DNA of 64,000 nt from Monocercomonoides exilis. Taxonomy: Eukaryota; Preaxostyla; Oxymonadida; Polymastigidae. The notes beneath the pieces are model-generated. The model worked only from the letters and a program-made list of their open reading frames with translations. It was not told where the DNA came from and did no database searches. Shown piece after piece: positions 33,597-45,034 of the stretch (its first letter is position 1; each line of letters starts with the position of its first letter). The DNA is taken from assembly GCA_001643675.2 (NCBI GenBank), contig LSRY02000040.1, positions 152,001 through 216,000 on the forward strand, in the 5' to 3' direction. Made by a program: the position numbers and the translations under genes.

Positions 33597-35245
33597 GTGC
33601 TCTGCGGAAGAGTTTGGAGACTATCCTCCATGAGAAAGAAGAGAGAGAAAGACATACCAGGAGACGAGATAGTACTAGTCCATCCGTTCCTGAGAAACAT
33701 TGGACGGACCCTGAAAGAGAAGATGAAGGAAGCCCAGAGGGAACTAACGACTCTGATTCTGTCAGCCTGGCGGGGGCAGACCTGGACCCCGCTACTGCAG
33801 CCTGGGCATTCGATAAAGACCCTGGGGACCTTTCAGGAGTGCATGATACCGGGAGCGAAGATGAGAAGGGAAGGCTGGAAACTACCCCCAGGAGAGGTGA
33901 TATCCGTCACACTGGAGAAGAGAATAAACAAGGAAGAGACCTCTTCTTAACATGCGGAGAATACGTTGGAGCAATTGATATAGCAGCAGCAATACTGAAA
34001 AATCAGAAAAGTTAAAGAGATACGTGGAGAGCCCTGCGAAGATTCAAGCAATTTTTGGATAAAGAAAGTATTGATGACACGGACCCCCTCACAAACAAAG
34101 ATACAAAATGGATTATGGTAGAATTCACTGAAACACTCTCGAATACGAACCTCTCAAATGGAGTGATTCATCAGACAGTTAGGAAAGTGCTGGATTCCAT
34201 TAATCTATTCAGAGAGACTAAGATTGATGTGAAAGACATAGAGATATTTCCAAAGACTTATGTGGGGGATAAGCCAAGAAGGGGGAAACGATACAAATCA
34301 ATGTGGGACTTAACAATTATCACGAAGTGGGCTGAAAGCACCTACGACGCAAAAGATATTCGGACACTCCAGAGGAGGGCTCTCATCCTGACTATGATCT
34401 TTGTAGCGTTAAGGCCAGCTGAGCTGGAGAGATTGAGAAGAGAGACAACGTTATTCAAAGAAAACACAATGTTGACTCAGATACAGACTAAGAAGTATGG
34501 AGGGGAGATTATAATAGTTATTATTAATGAACATCCAAACCCACGTATAGATGCTGTTGCAGCGCTCCAACGTTAAAAGGATTATTCAAAGACGGCTATT
34601 TAAGGTGAACATGTGTGGTTCAATATCAGTGAGAGACAACCTGCAAACTTGCAGAGGATCAAAGAAGAACTTACGGCTATTTTAAGAGAGAACGGAATAT
34701 CCGACACATTTACCGCGTTCTCGATAAGACACGCTGTGATTACACACTTTGCAAGACAACAAGATGCAGATTGGAAAGCGATCAATGCATATGCGAGATG
34801 GGAGCTGGGTTTGAGAGTGGACCAGGAATATTACACCGTGCTGCCAGTTCAAGACACAAGATGGATCCTGGAGACAATCGGTGGATCAGTACTCCAGAGG
34901 GGAGAAGATTACAAGCCAGACAAGAGTGGAGACACGAAGGAAGGGACACTGGAGATAGCAGATGCAGATATGAAAGATCGCACAGAGGAATTACCCAATG
35001 CTGTGTTTGAAGAAGGGAAGAAACCTACGAGAAAGCTGTCAAAAAAAGGGAGAAAGAAGCTACCGAGTGGAGAAGTAAATAGAGGTGAAATGGCTCATTC
35101 ACGAAGCCCAACACCCCGACAACAGAGTCGTCAGAAGACACCCTCCATAATCCCCAACAATGTCTGTGATCTGACTGGAGAGAAGGATTCAACTCCGCTG
35201 AAGAAGAGAGGAAAGGATCGGAGGAAGCGCAGTGGAAGAAGTTAA
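33597..35245 (+). pseudogene. DIRS linker and tyrosine recombinase, broken
   Basis: 33597-33950 has LTTLILSAWRGQTWTPLLQP, resembling the region that follows RNase H in DIRS elements. The recombinase spans two frames. 34055-34576 contains RALILTMIFVALRPAELERL, with the first catalytic Arg. 34613-35245 contains FSIRHAVITHFARQQDADW, with the His-x-x-Arg type box, then NAYARW and DQEYYTVL with the candidate catalytic Tyr. The two parts are separated by TAA and one frame change at 34574-34613. A basic, Ser/Pro-rich tail follows. The enzyme would integrate the circular cDNA; this copy cannot encode a continuous protein. Confidence 0.7.
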
Positions 35246-35447
35246 GGACAGATAGGAAATAACAATGAGGTGGCAAGGGCCAAATCTATGTCGCCTCAAA
35301 GATATCCCAAGAGGGAGCGGGCATAGACCAGGAGGTCCGCACCACTACACGCACGCTCTCAACTCATCCGCCGCACTAGAGCGTGCTAGGAAAGGGGTTT
35401 TAGATCACACATACGGAATGAAAAGGGATTTCGAGACTCATTATTGA

Positions 35448-35524
35448 GGAGCAAACCTGCTCCTTGCGTTTGTTGATTCGCTCCATTGCGAATTAATAAA
35501 AACGCAGTGAGACAGGTTTGCTCC
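35448..35524. repeat. Hairpin at the DIRS 3' region (possible internal complementary region)
   Basis: GGAGCAAACCTG at 35448-35459 is exactly complementary to 35513-35524, and inside it TGCGTTT pairs with AAACGCA. DIRS elements use such complementary regions to circularise the cDNA, so that role is plausible here but inferred. Alternatively it may act in transcription termination. Confidence 0.5.
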
Positions 35525-36119
35525 GAGATAATACGAACGCGGATGGAGAGACTCAAAGCGGCTGGGTGCGTAAGAGAGAGAAACAGATTAGGAAGATGAC
35601 AGGGAAAAGGGCGAGAAAGCAGAGGAGATGGAAAAAGATCAACCGTCCGAAATCACAAGGTTACATTCACAACGTGGATAAAGAAATTTGGAATGAATTG
35701 AAAGTTTTTAAGAATAATTTTTCTCCTTGATTTGTTTATGAACGATTTGCAAAGAGAAGAGTCAGACTTGCCCACACAGCGTGTGGCGAGCAGATTAGCT
35801 CTGCTGGATCAGCAGAAGAGCGGGAGGCAGAGCACATCGCACGCAGTTTTCTTTTCCACGCCTCGCAGAAGCGAAAGTGGTTTTTCTTTCTGCTCCCACA
35901 AGAAGACTCGCCTCGCTGGATCCCTGCACGGACTGCAAAAGAAAGCTCCGATGAGCAATGTCCCCTACCCTCTGGTCTTCGAGATCATGGCAAAAGGCGA
36001 AGACGGTGGGGAAGTGAAGCGGATAATGCATTATTTATTTATTTCTTAATTTTAATGTTATTGTTTTGTATTTTTATCTCGCCCTTTTTTCTACGTCATA
36101 TATGGGAGGGCGAAGTTTT

Positions 36120-37069
36120 AACTTAAACAACCCATAAATCGTGATCAATACTCATTATCTCGGAGAAAACCTGTCTCATTGCGTTTTTATTATAACCAAA
36201 TTCTTGCTCTAAATCTATAATCACAAATTGAGAGCAGTTCCAACTGAAAACACAATGTTTCACAGAACCCTTTGAGGTTGAATAAATATTTTGAAGTTGG
36301 CGCATCCATTTCAGAATGATTATTTTGATACAGATAGACTGTTGATTGAAAGTTGAAAGGAAGCTGAAGCTCAGAAATGAAAGATAGTCGAATGGAAGAT
36401 GAAAGAGTTACGTGATTGTGAAAGAATTGTGAAAAAATTATCTGCTGAAGCTCTGCAATTGAACAATATTGGCTTTGGAAGAAACAAGTTTGTTTGAAGA
36501 TGAGGTTGCAATATGATAGGAGATAAAAGTATTTTTTCGATAATTGTGAAAGAAAAATAAATTTTGATGAAGGAAAATGTGAGTTGAGTGAAATGGTTGA
36601 TGAAGAATGCTGATAAGGAGAAGGAGAAGGAGAAAAAGAAGTTATTGAAGAATTTCGTGCATTCATGTTGCTTGGCGAAGAGTAATGATAAGGCAATGAG
36701 CCAATTGTTGACGATGATGATGAATGAGAATAACTTGTTTTCTCGCTTGTTTCATGCGAAAACTACCAAAAATTCGACAGGAATGAATCCAAAGTTTCAT
36801 TAATAAAAGCATTTGTTATAATATAGAAAAAGTTGATGTTTTTATCAGATCAAGAAATCGATGGATTGCGTTGCATCCAGATCTTCTCGATCATTCTCTT
36901 TGGCTTTGCTGTTCGCCACTTTCATTTGAACAAACTTTTTTATGCGTTGCTGTTTCATTTATCGGTTTAATCGCTTCTTTTTCTTCCTCTTTTTCTCTAC
37001 TTTAACTTTATTTTCTTCTACCATCACATCTTCTTCAACTTTTCCTTAAAAGCATTTCTTAAACAGATA
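36120..37069. other. Intergenic DNA between DIRS and pogo-like elements
   Basis: Open frames exist on both strands (for example 36190-36696 minus, 36588-36803 plus), but composition and wording do not look protein-like and I find no homologous copy in the window. No gene supported. Confidence 0.4.
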
Positions 37070-39645
37070 CCATCAATGCTTAACCCGCACCCTGGTGCCA
37101 AACTCGCCCCCTGTTAATTTTGCAAAACACAAATATTATTGTTTTTATTTCCACAGATTTCTTCATGTTCGCTGAAAAAAAGAAAAGGAATAAATGATTT
37201 AAATGAAATGACTTCATTAAAATGCTCTGCAAAAGTTTATAAGTAATTAAATATCCATCTTCAAATATACTTGGAACAAAGTATTTTCCATTGTTGAAAG
37301 AAGTGAGAAAAGCAAAAACAATATTCACTTGTATTTCTTTATTGATCTCAACCATTCGCGATTCCAAACTTATTCATTATTGAAAGAAAGATAGATAGAA
37401 AGAAACTACAACGACAACGAAGAATAATATTTCTTGCGAAATTCAATTTCTTTTTTACTAAAAGCAGGTGAAACTGCTCTTTGAATTGGCTTTTCGTTTT
37501 CCATATTTCTTCCTTTCTCTGAGTCGCTCCCTCCACTCACATCATTGTGCACGATCTCATATATTTTCTTTTTCTTTTTCTGCTGCATTTCTCTTTTATC
37601 TTCATCTGTGGCAGAACTTGACAAAAAATGTTGAATTCTTTTCGAGAATGCTTTGTTTTTAAAGTTGAAGAAGTCGAAGAAGCTTACGAATTTTCAATTT
37701 CTTTTTTTTTCGATCGAAGAAATGCAATATGCTTTTCAGCATCTTCAAGTTGTTTTTTCAATTCAAAGCTATCCAAATCTTCAATAATTGTTGTTGAATT
37801 TAATTCGTGATCATCAGACGGAGAAGAACAGGTAAGAATGTTCGATGAAGTTGATTTTGCTGAGTTTGCTTTTTCTGCAGTAAAAATATCTGATGGTTTT
37901 GATGAAACTGTGATTCTTTGCCTTTTTGGTGGGGAATAGCTTCCAAAAAGTTCTTCACGCCAATCTTTAGACGAAGAATGAAGATCTTCTTTCAATGCAG
38001 AGGTTTCAATTGGTGCTCCTGCCACTCTTTAGAGCACAGGGGCTGCTGCAACAGGCCAAACTCCTGTCTTTATGAATGCTGCTTTTATTGTTGAATGTGT
38101 ACATGCAGCTGCCAAGGCTTCAGGAAGAACTTCTGTGAGTTGTGTTCGATAAGAAGAGAGGGAGAATGGAGATGGAATGACAAATTTGTTGTTCAATGTT
38201 GATTTCAGTCGAGAAAATATCCGTGAATCGCATGGTTGAAGTAAGTGTGTCATGTTGGGTGGGAATCGCTTCAAAATGATGTTGTCTTTTTCAGCGGCTT
38301 CAATGACAAATCCATCATTGTGAGTAGAATGATTATCCATTAACAAAAGTGCACGAAGAGAACTTGTTAGTTTCACTTTCTCTTCGACAAATGGAATACA
38401 ATAATTGATCATGATATGTCTGAAGATTTCCTTCGTAATCCACCCAGGAGAAGAGTTGACATATCTGATATTAAATGATGAAAGAGAATGAAACTTTTTC
38501 GGGAGAGTTTTCTTAGGGTTAAGAAGAAAACGAGTCAACGAAGATTCGTCAGTGCAGACACAGAGGTAAATTGCGGTATTCAGCACTTTTGGAGACGTTG
38601 GAACACATGGAGGTGTTTGATCTTTGAAGCAAACGACCTATTTTGTTGAAAACTCCCCGCAAGTGATTGAAGTTTCGTCGAAATTGTGTATGTCGGATGA
38701 TGTGATGTTATAGTCTGAAATTGAAGCTGACAGTTCTGAAAACCATCTGCTAACATTTTCTGGTGAAAGTGCTATGATTTTTGCAACTTCTTTTGGAATT
38801 GCATTTGTGGCTTTCAATATTTAACTTCATTGAATTAATTCACATGCGTATTTCTTACAGATCATTTTCAATTCATTCTTTGATTTTGGCTCATTTTCAA
38901 TCAGATCCACACACTGAAACATTCAAAAAAGTTAGAAAAAACATGAAAAAAATATTGCAAACCATGTTTTGCACATCACGAATTCGAACAATAGTTTGGT
39001 TAGATAAAAGAACCAAAACTTGGTTTTCAATTGTTTCCAACTGGTAGTCTGTGAATGTTTGTGGATGCCCATTCCTTCCGACCTCTCTTCCTGCTTTCTC
39101 CGCTCTTATCCCTCGTTTCCAAGCATCCTTTGAAATAACTTTGGCTTTCATAGCAGTTGAATATTTCACTTTGAAACTCTGCCGAATCGCAAATAGCTTT
39201 TTTAATGTGGATTTGTACTCGCGATATTCAATTATTGCCAGAACTCTGTGCAATTGAGATGATATCAATTCAGTTTTTTCTGTCATCAAAATGGGGAATG
39301 ATCAATTTCTTCAGAATTATCAAAATTAATGTTTCTGTCATAGACAATTCTTTTCGGATGCATGGTTTGATATTATGTAAATATATATCTTTATTGAAAC
39401 ATTGAAATTATCAACTTTCCAAAATTCTGCAGGAAATCAAACATGTGAATAAAATAAAAAATAGCAACATTCAGCTGGAAGAAGACATGATGAAGAAGAA
39501 TAATAAATTTTTTTTCATTATTTAATTCAATTTCGATTGTTTTTGATATGTTTTGATTTCTGTTGTTCATAATAATAAAGAACAAGAGAATGCTTCATTG
39601 AGAGGGTGTGCGTTTGGAACCAGGGTGCGGGTTAAGCAATGATGG
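37070..39645 (-). mobile_element. pogo/Tigger-like DNA transposon
   Basis: The terminal inverted repeats are 34 bp, 37070-37103 and 39612-39645, with two mismatches: CCATCAATGCTTAACCCGCA then CCCTGGTGCC at the left. They are flanked by TA on both sides (37068-37069, 39646-39647), the target duplication of the Tc1/mariner-pogo superfamily. The minus strand between them encodes a transposase with the DDE_1-type catalytic core. The element is 2576 bp, close to full-length pogo/Tigger size. Confidence 0.85.
37684..39289 (-). pseudogene. pogo/Tigger-like transposase, two nonsense codons
   Basis: The minus-strand reading is 39289-38962 (AWKRGIRAEKAGREVGRNGH and QTFTDYQLETIENQV, a CENP-B-like DNA-binding region), then two likely introns ending near 38923 (TTTCAG) and 38818 (AAAG). 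The core follows: TNAIPKEVAKIIALSPENV, SRWFSELSAS, IHNFDETSI with the first Asp, LLLMDNHSTHNDGF with the second Asp, and PNMTHLLQPCDSRIFSRLKS with the third. Then comes a C-terminal coiled region, DSFELKKQLEDAEKHIAFLR. The frame is interrupted by a TAG at about 38640 and a TAA at 38029, with coding continuing in the same frame after each. No TGA or frameshift was found in the core. It is probably a recently inactivated copy. Confidence 0.75.
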
Positions 39646-39647
39646 TA

Positions 39648-40550
39648 TTTAGGTCTTTATTCTTTTTTTCATTTCAGATAAAAAAACATTATCCATGCAT
39701 TTATAATCCATTTTCAACTCTGTTCTTTGGAAAGCATCAAGGAATGAAAAAAAAAGCAAAGAATGATGAGCATACGAATTTCAATTTTTTTCTTAATCTT
39801 CGCCAAATGAATTTCACTTTCAAAAAATTCTCTTTTTAAAAAATATCATAATAACAGTTTTTGAAACGAGATGAGTAAGATTGATGATTCAAAAGGTGAA
39901 ATATTTCCAATTATGAATATCACAAGAGATAACGGAGAAACATTGAATTGGCTTATGGAGGTGATGCATCATCGTTTGAGGATGATTAACAATTTTGATA
40001 TTATCTTTTTTTCAAAAGCAACTTTCAAAAATAAAATTGTTATCTCAATATCAATTTTTTTTCATTCCATTTGAAAATAGGTTCTCTTTTGGTAAATTTT
40101 AAATAATAACAAAACAAAATACTTATATTATAGGATTTTTCGAACAAAAATGTGTTCTTCTTAAAACAAAAGATTGCTCAAATATGAGGAGCTGACTTCG
40201 TTCAATTTATCACATTATTGACTAATAAACAAAAAAATCTTATTTACAACATTAATTGAGCGACTTCGTTAAGTTATCGTTAGCCGAAAGTTGCATATTG
40301 ATAAAGAACGTTCGTGTGATCTCAATCAAAAAAAATCGATAGAATATTTAAAAAATTTCCATTGTTTAAAGCAAATGTGTATATGATTTCTTGTTGTTTT
40401 TGTGAATCTAAAAAAATTTAAGAAACATCTTTATTTTTTAATGTCTCAATGGTTTCCATGAAATGAATTAGACTTTGACAGATATTGTAAGTTATTCTTA
40501 AAACAAATGCTTCTTATCCTAATAACTGCAATCTTTTCAAAATTAGCACA
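39648..40550. other. AT-rich intergenic DNA
   Basis: No supported gene between the pogo-like element and the second DIRS element. Confidence 0.5.
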
Positions 40551-40617
40551 TTTTTGAAAAAGAAAATATGAATTTCACTTTCTTCTCTTCGATTTGAGAG
40601 TTTGAAGAAATTGGGCG

Positions 40618-41516
40618 TTATGGATTTCTTTCTGAATTTTCTCTTTCAATCATTTCTTTTCGTCTTTGTGATCTTGTTCGAATAATTAACTGGATGCATT
40701 TTTCTTCAATGATTTCATTTTCGTCTTTCTTGTTTTCAATGTTCGTGGTATTTGATTGCTTTTCGTGGATAGATTGAGACTTATTATCATCTTGTTCTTC
40801 GATACGGTCTGGTAGTGATATATCTTCTCTTGCTTTCACTGTTTCATGGCCTTCTTGCGAACGTGATTGTTGATTGATGGAAATGATGGAATCTTTTTCG
40901 TCTTGTGTGGATGTGGATGGTGGAACAGTGGAAGGCTGTTGAATTGCTTTCTTTGTCTTCTGATTCGATGAAATTATCTGGGCCATATTATTTGAAATGT
41001 TGGATTTGAAATAATGTTTGATCATTGTGTTGCTTCTCGATGATAATCTTGCAAATTTTGCCACCTGTTCGACTGAAGTTCCCACCATTGTTAAGGCTGA
41101 TATGGAGGCATGTATCAAGGTGTATGGGCTGTTGTTCGAAGGGATTCTTGCGTCTTTCATCATTTCGCTGGCTGCTTTTCTAATTGCAAAAGCCTTCATT
41201 GGATTAGTTTGTTGGAATTTGGACTGTGAATTTTCACTCGATCCCATAGATCTTTAACTGCTGTTGTTGGGCATATCAAACTTTCCTTGCTGAGGAATGG
41301 GATGATAACGTTGTTTCTTTCAAGTCCAGTTTTGAGTGATGAATTCAGGTCAATTGATTGCTTTTCTATTTCTGATTCATTGGGATTGATTCTTTCCAAT
41401 TCTGTGAAGTTGTTTGCTGAGATGATCATTCTATATTTCTTTCTTGCGAAGAATGTCAAATTTTCGTTCTTTCCAATCGTTTCTTTATATGTGAAGAGTT
41501 GTTGAGGATTCCACAT
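40618..41516 (-). pseudogene. DIRS tyrosine recombinase, frameshifted
   Basis: 41516-41196 reads LTFFARKKYRMIISANNF, then SLICPTTAVKDLWDRVKIH. The second part starts in another frame at 41247 and reads AFAIRKAASEMMKDARIP, then SPYTLIHASISALTMVG, VAKFARLSSRSNTMIKHYFK and a Ser/Gln/Asp-rich tail. The His box (LIHASIS) lacks the usual preceding Arg, and a Tyr occurs in IKHYFK, where the nucleophile is expected. A one-frame shift separates the halves. Confidence 0.65.
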
Positions 41517-41849
41517 ATCTTCTTGTTTCTTATTCTTTCTGCATTCTGATCTCCTGAATGATCAGAACAGAATTGAGATCATGGTGTTCTCTCCTAGTGA
41601 TTTTCCGTTTAATACTGATGTTAAGAATGAAGTGGCAGATATGACAATTCTCAACGAAGTGGCGATAATTCCACTGTTTTTTTAGACGACAAATACATCC
41701 AAGCATCTTTTTTGTCAAATCTGTAATTTGGAAGGGATGTCTTTGAATTTCAACTGATCCCATCCGTCTTTTAAATGTGCAAACACAAAAGTGTATCCCA
41801 TCCATGTTGCACTTGCCACGCAATTTTTGCACTCTTCGGACAGTTCACG

Positions 41850-43998
41850 TTACATGTTGCTTGACACAAAAATCTCGTTCCAACACGATTCTCCCTTTTC
41901 GGTTATGGATTGACTGGGCATATCCTCAGTCTTCCTGGAGGAAGCGTTGCATTCATTAGCTTTATCTATCCACATTCCTTGATAATCTCCTTCGTTCTCC
42001 TTCATGTCCAAGAGATGTGATTTGTGTTGTTCGGGAGAAATTCCCATATCTGACCTTTCCAATCTGGAAGAAGATGAAGAACTCGAGCATTCTCCGTCGT
42101 GGCTTTTCGGATCACTACTGGAATCAAAGGAACTGGTGGATGCGCAAGATTTGTCTTGTTTCTCCAAGAAATTTGAAACCCGTCTTGACTTTAACTGCTT
42201 CCTTGTTCGTTCCATCTCGTTGATTTTGAGTTTTTTTTTTGTTGCGAAGGCATCGAGTGTGATGTGCATCTGAAGCTGATTGGTGATCTCTTCGAGTGCT
42301 TCTTGTTCGACTTTGTTATCTCCTCCAACTGCCAATCTCGATAGGCCATCTGCTCTGACGTTTCTCTCTCCGGGAATATGTTGAGCTTTCACAACCACTT
42401 TCAGCACTTGGGTTTGATTCCATATTCTCTTCAGAAGGGTTCTGAGATTCGGACCCGCTCCCCATCGATTCAGATTGAAAACTGCTGTTGTGTTGTCTGA
42501 TCGAATAAGCAAACTTCTTATTTCTTGATTTCGAATGGAATTTGAGAAATGCGCGATGGCTTGATTTATAGCGAATAACTCTCTGTAATTTGAACTTTGG
42601 CTTTTGATTGATGGTGGAAGAGGTTTGAAAAAGTCCAGCATTTGATTGTTAACTTTCACTGTTGCTCCGATGGAAAATCCTGATGCATCTGTTGTTAGAA
42701 TAGCTTCTGGTCGAAACACTGGATTCAATCTCCTTGGTTGGTTCTCTTTCAGCCTTTCGCTCCACTTCCCGAGGCATTTTGTTATCGATGCATTCACATT
42801 CAGTTTCCCTATCAACGAGGCAAACTTTTTTATCGAAACAACTCTGTTGTATTAGGCAATCCTCCTCCATTTCTGGAACTCTTTCATCAGCTCTGTTTTC
42901 TTCGACTCCTTCATTTGTACCACAAACCGATTGGAATTTGTTGAACAACGAAAGTGTTTTCTCCACAATAATGTTGAGTTCCTGTGGATTTTGATGAAAA
43001 AGAATAAATTCGTCCAGGTGCGCAATGGCTGTCAAGTTCCATTATTCCCTCAAATGTTTCAGAACTTTTCTTATCACTTTTGTGAACGTTCGTGGTGCGT
43101 CTTTGTATCCGAAAGGCATTCCGTGGAAAGCGTAGTATTTTCCTTTGAAAATGAACGAAAGGAATGGCGATAATTCTTCGCTGACTTTTATGAGATAATA
43201 AGCTTGGCTCAAGTCCAGCGTGACTGCGTAATCCTTTTCTTGTATAATTTTCTCCACTGTTTTGTGGTCTTCTTGCTTGTAATAAATCGTCTTGATTGCA
43301 TTGTTGAGTCTTCGACAATCCACAATTTGCCTCCAGCCGAGGTCTTTCTTTCTGATTACAAACGCTGGATTCAAATGCTTCACATCCTTCTCCTGAATCA
43401 GCTTGATGATGTTTGTTTCCAGTTGTTTCTTGATCATCTCTGAAAAGACTTGTTGGGCTTCTTGACTCTGGTGCTCCAAAGGGTTGAAAACTCCTGTTTT
43501 CTTGTAAGATTCCTTCGCAGCTTTGCTCCTCCATACAGGGATTACTCCTTTCCCAATAATTCGTGATCCTCCTATTTTTTCCCATTCTTCTCGAAATAAA
43601 CAAGTTCTTCCTCCAATCATTGCCTCTTGTCGGACTTCTGCGGGCTGTTGAATGCTGTTCGTTTCTTCAATTGGAATTTTCGCTCCCCTGATTGTCTTCT
43701 TGAAGCGAAACCTGAAGCTCTTGGTCGCTGCCGGATTTGGTTTTGTTGTCTTGACAACCGGGGAGCTGCAAGAAAAAATCTGTGGCTTACAGTTCTTCTG
43801 GTTGGAATTGTTCTGGCTCTTATCGAACTTCTTCTCACAGGCCAGCGAGTTGTTTACAGCTTGGATTGTTGACTCTTTTCTGTTTTTCTCCATTCTATAA
43901 GTACTTCTGATTGCCTTTGAGTTTGAAGACTTGCAGCTGAGCACTCCTTCATCTGTGCAGCTGCCCGAAAGCCGAGTCTTCCTTGAATTCTTACTCAT
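41850..43998 (-). pseudogene. DIRS reverse transcriptase and RNase H, broken
   Basis: RT lies at 43998-43042: WEKIGGSRIIGKGVIPVWR, VDCRRLNNAIKT, VTLDLSQAYYLIKVSEE and HGMPFGYKDAPRTFTKVI. A TAA at 43044 is followed in the same frame by LTAIAHLDEFILFHQNPQEL, where the canonical LDD reads LDE. After FNKFQSV the frame changes and about 30 residues usually found here are missing, so there is an internal deletion. KEFQKWRRIA, a TAA, then VSIKKFASLIGKLN lead into RNase H (42815-41850): LTTDASGFSIGATV, NYRELFAINQAIAHF, LIRSDNTTAVFNLNRWGAG and HIPGERNVRADGLSRLA. A Ser-rich C-terminal stretch follows. Confidence 0.75.
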
Positions 43999-44023
43999 CT
44001 TTCTTCCTTCAGCTCTTTTGAAA

Positions 44024-44512
44024 CTAATAAAATTGCATCTGCAATTGATCCTTTTTCGTCAATATTTTCTTTTTATTTCGCATGTGTGTGTAAAGCAGAA
44101 TTTTAATAGCTGGATACAGAAATGCTTCAATTCTCTCGCCTGCGTTATCCAACACATCGTTCATCCAATTATCTGTTCCAGAAGCTGAATGAGGAGCCCT
44201 ATGCAAAAATGGACTTTGATCATCTTCCTTCATGTCAAAAATAAGATCATCCAAATTTCTTTCTGGTAAATCCATATCATATAAGTTGCAATCCGGATCT
44301 CTGAGAAATATTGTTTTAATACTGTTTTCTAGCAGCCAACTGTCCTCTTCATAGATTATTTTCGCTTCTGAAGCTCCGGGGTCCTGCTGGGAAAATTCAG
44401 AACTGGAATGAGATATCATTCTCGAAAACATTTCTCCCGGAGGTCCATCTGACATCATCGATGTGGCAGAATTACACGCGTGTCCAGCACAGAGTTGGGA
44501 GCTTAGGAGCAT
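44024..44512 (-). CDS. DIRS gag-like protein candidate
   Basis: A 162-residue uninterrupted frame just inside the 5' inverted repeat of the second DIRS element and upstream of its RT, the position of the DIRS gag-like protein. It contains SRMISHSSSEFSQQDPG and ERIEAFLYPAIKILLYTHMR. No zinc knuckle is seen. The function is inferred from position only. Confidence 0.45.
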   Translation of the reverse strand: MLLSSQLCAGHACNSATSMMSDGPPGEMFSRMISHSSSEFSQQDPGASEAKIIYEEDSWLLENSIKTIFLRDPDCNLYDMDLPERNLDDLIFDMKEDDQSPFLHRAPHSASGTDNWMNDVLDNAGERIEAFLYPAIKILLYTHMRNKKKILTKKDQLQMQFY

Positions 44513-44601
44513 TCTTTTTTTCAGATTCGCTTTGACTGACCCTTAAGTGATACTCTCAGATCGAAGAGAAGAAAGTGAATTTCAAATTTTCTTTTTCAAA
44601 A

Positions 44602-45034
44602 AAAAATATTAATCGTTTTTGAAGAAAAAAATTCTTAATATGGGACAATATTTTTTTCCTTCATGAATTTCGTTCCATTCAGAATTTTCCAATATTTTTC
44701 TTTATTTTTAAAAATTTCTCTATTTTCTTGAATTGTAATGGAAGACTAATAAAAATAATATTGCAGGAGAAGTTAGGAACAAATCTCAGTTTTTTTCATG
44801 ATTGCCAAAATTTCGTTTCATACGAAAGTTTTCTATTACAAAATTTTATTTATTATAATGAAGTTTGCAAAAAACAAACACACATTTTCTTCTTCAGCTG
44901 ATAACATTTCACACAATTCAATAAAAATTTTCATTTTAAAAAAGCTGCAAACTTCAGTTTTCTGATGAGGAAAATTATCCAAAAAGAAAAATATGAAATT
45001 CAGAGAAACAGAATTATCTCATTGTAACATTTCT
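44602..45034. other. AT-rich intergenic DNA
   Basis: Nothing supported. Confidence 0.5.

Larger units (their letters stand above)
31739..36115 (+). mobile_element. DIRS-type retrotransposon, 5'-truncated and degenerate
   Basis: Reverse transcriptase, RNase H and tyrosine recombinase homology follow one another on the plus strand, the organisation of DIRS-order elements. The 5' end is cut at 31739 by the inverted-repeat boundary: the homology begins with HDATKTDEHSTYPRMM and no terminal repeat precedes it. Towards the 3' end there is a long hairpin (35448-35524). The 3' limit is uncertain; a GC-rich stretch (35760-36020) and a hairpin with TCGCCCT/AGGGCGA arms near 36078-36115 may be part of it. 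Coding frames carry several stops and shifts, so the copy is not functional. Confidence 0.75.
40551..44601 (-). mobile_element. DIRS-like retrotransposon with inverted terminal repeats
   Basis: The ends 40551-40601 and 44551-44601 are inverted copies of each other over 51 bp with few mismatches (for example TTTTTGAAAAAGAAAATATG at the left, and CACTTTCTTCTCTTCGAT in both). Inverted rather than direct terminal repeats plus a tyrosine recombinase are the hallmark of DIRS. On the minus strand the order is gag-like (44512-44024), reverse transcriptase and RNase H (43998-41850), then recombinase (41516-40618). The element is about 4.05 kb. It is a different subfamily from the copy at 31739-36115, and its frames are interrupted. 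Confidence 0.8.

Noticed and set aside
35732-36049. GC-rich frame of 105 residues after the DIRS hairpin
   Set aside because: Open on both strands and unrecognised; it could be part of the DIRS 3' end, so no separate gene was called.
36588-36803. Small plus-strand frame with Lys/Glu-rich start
   Set aside because: No conserved copy, A-rich composition and no context; likely chance.
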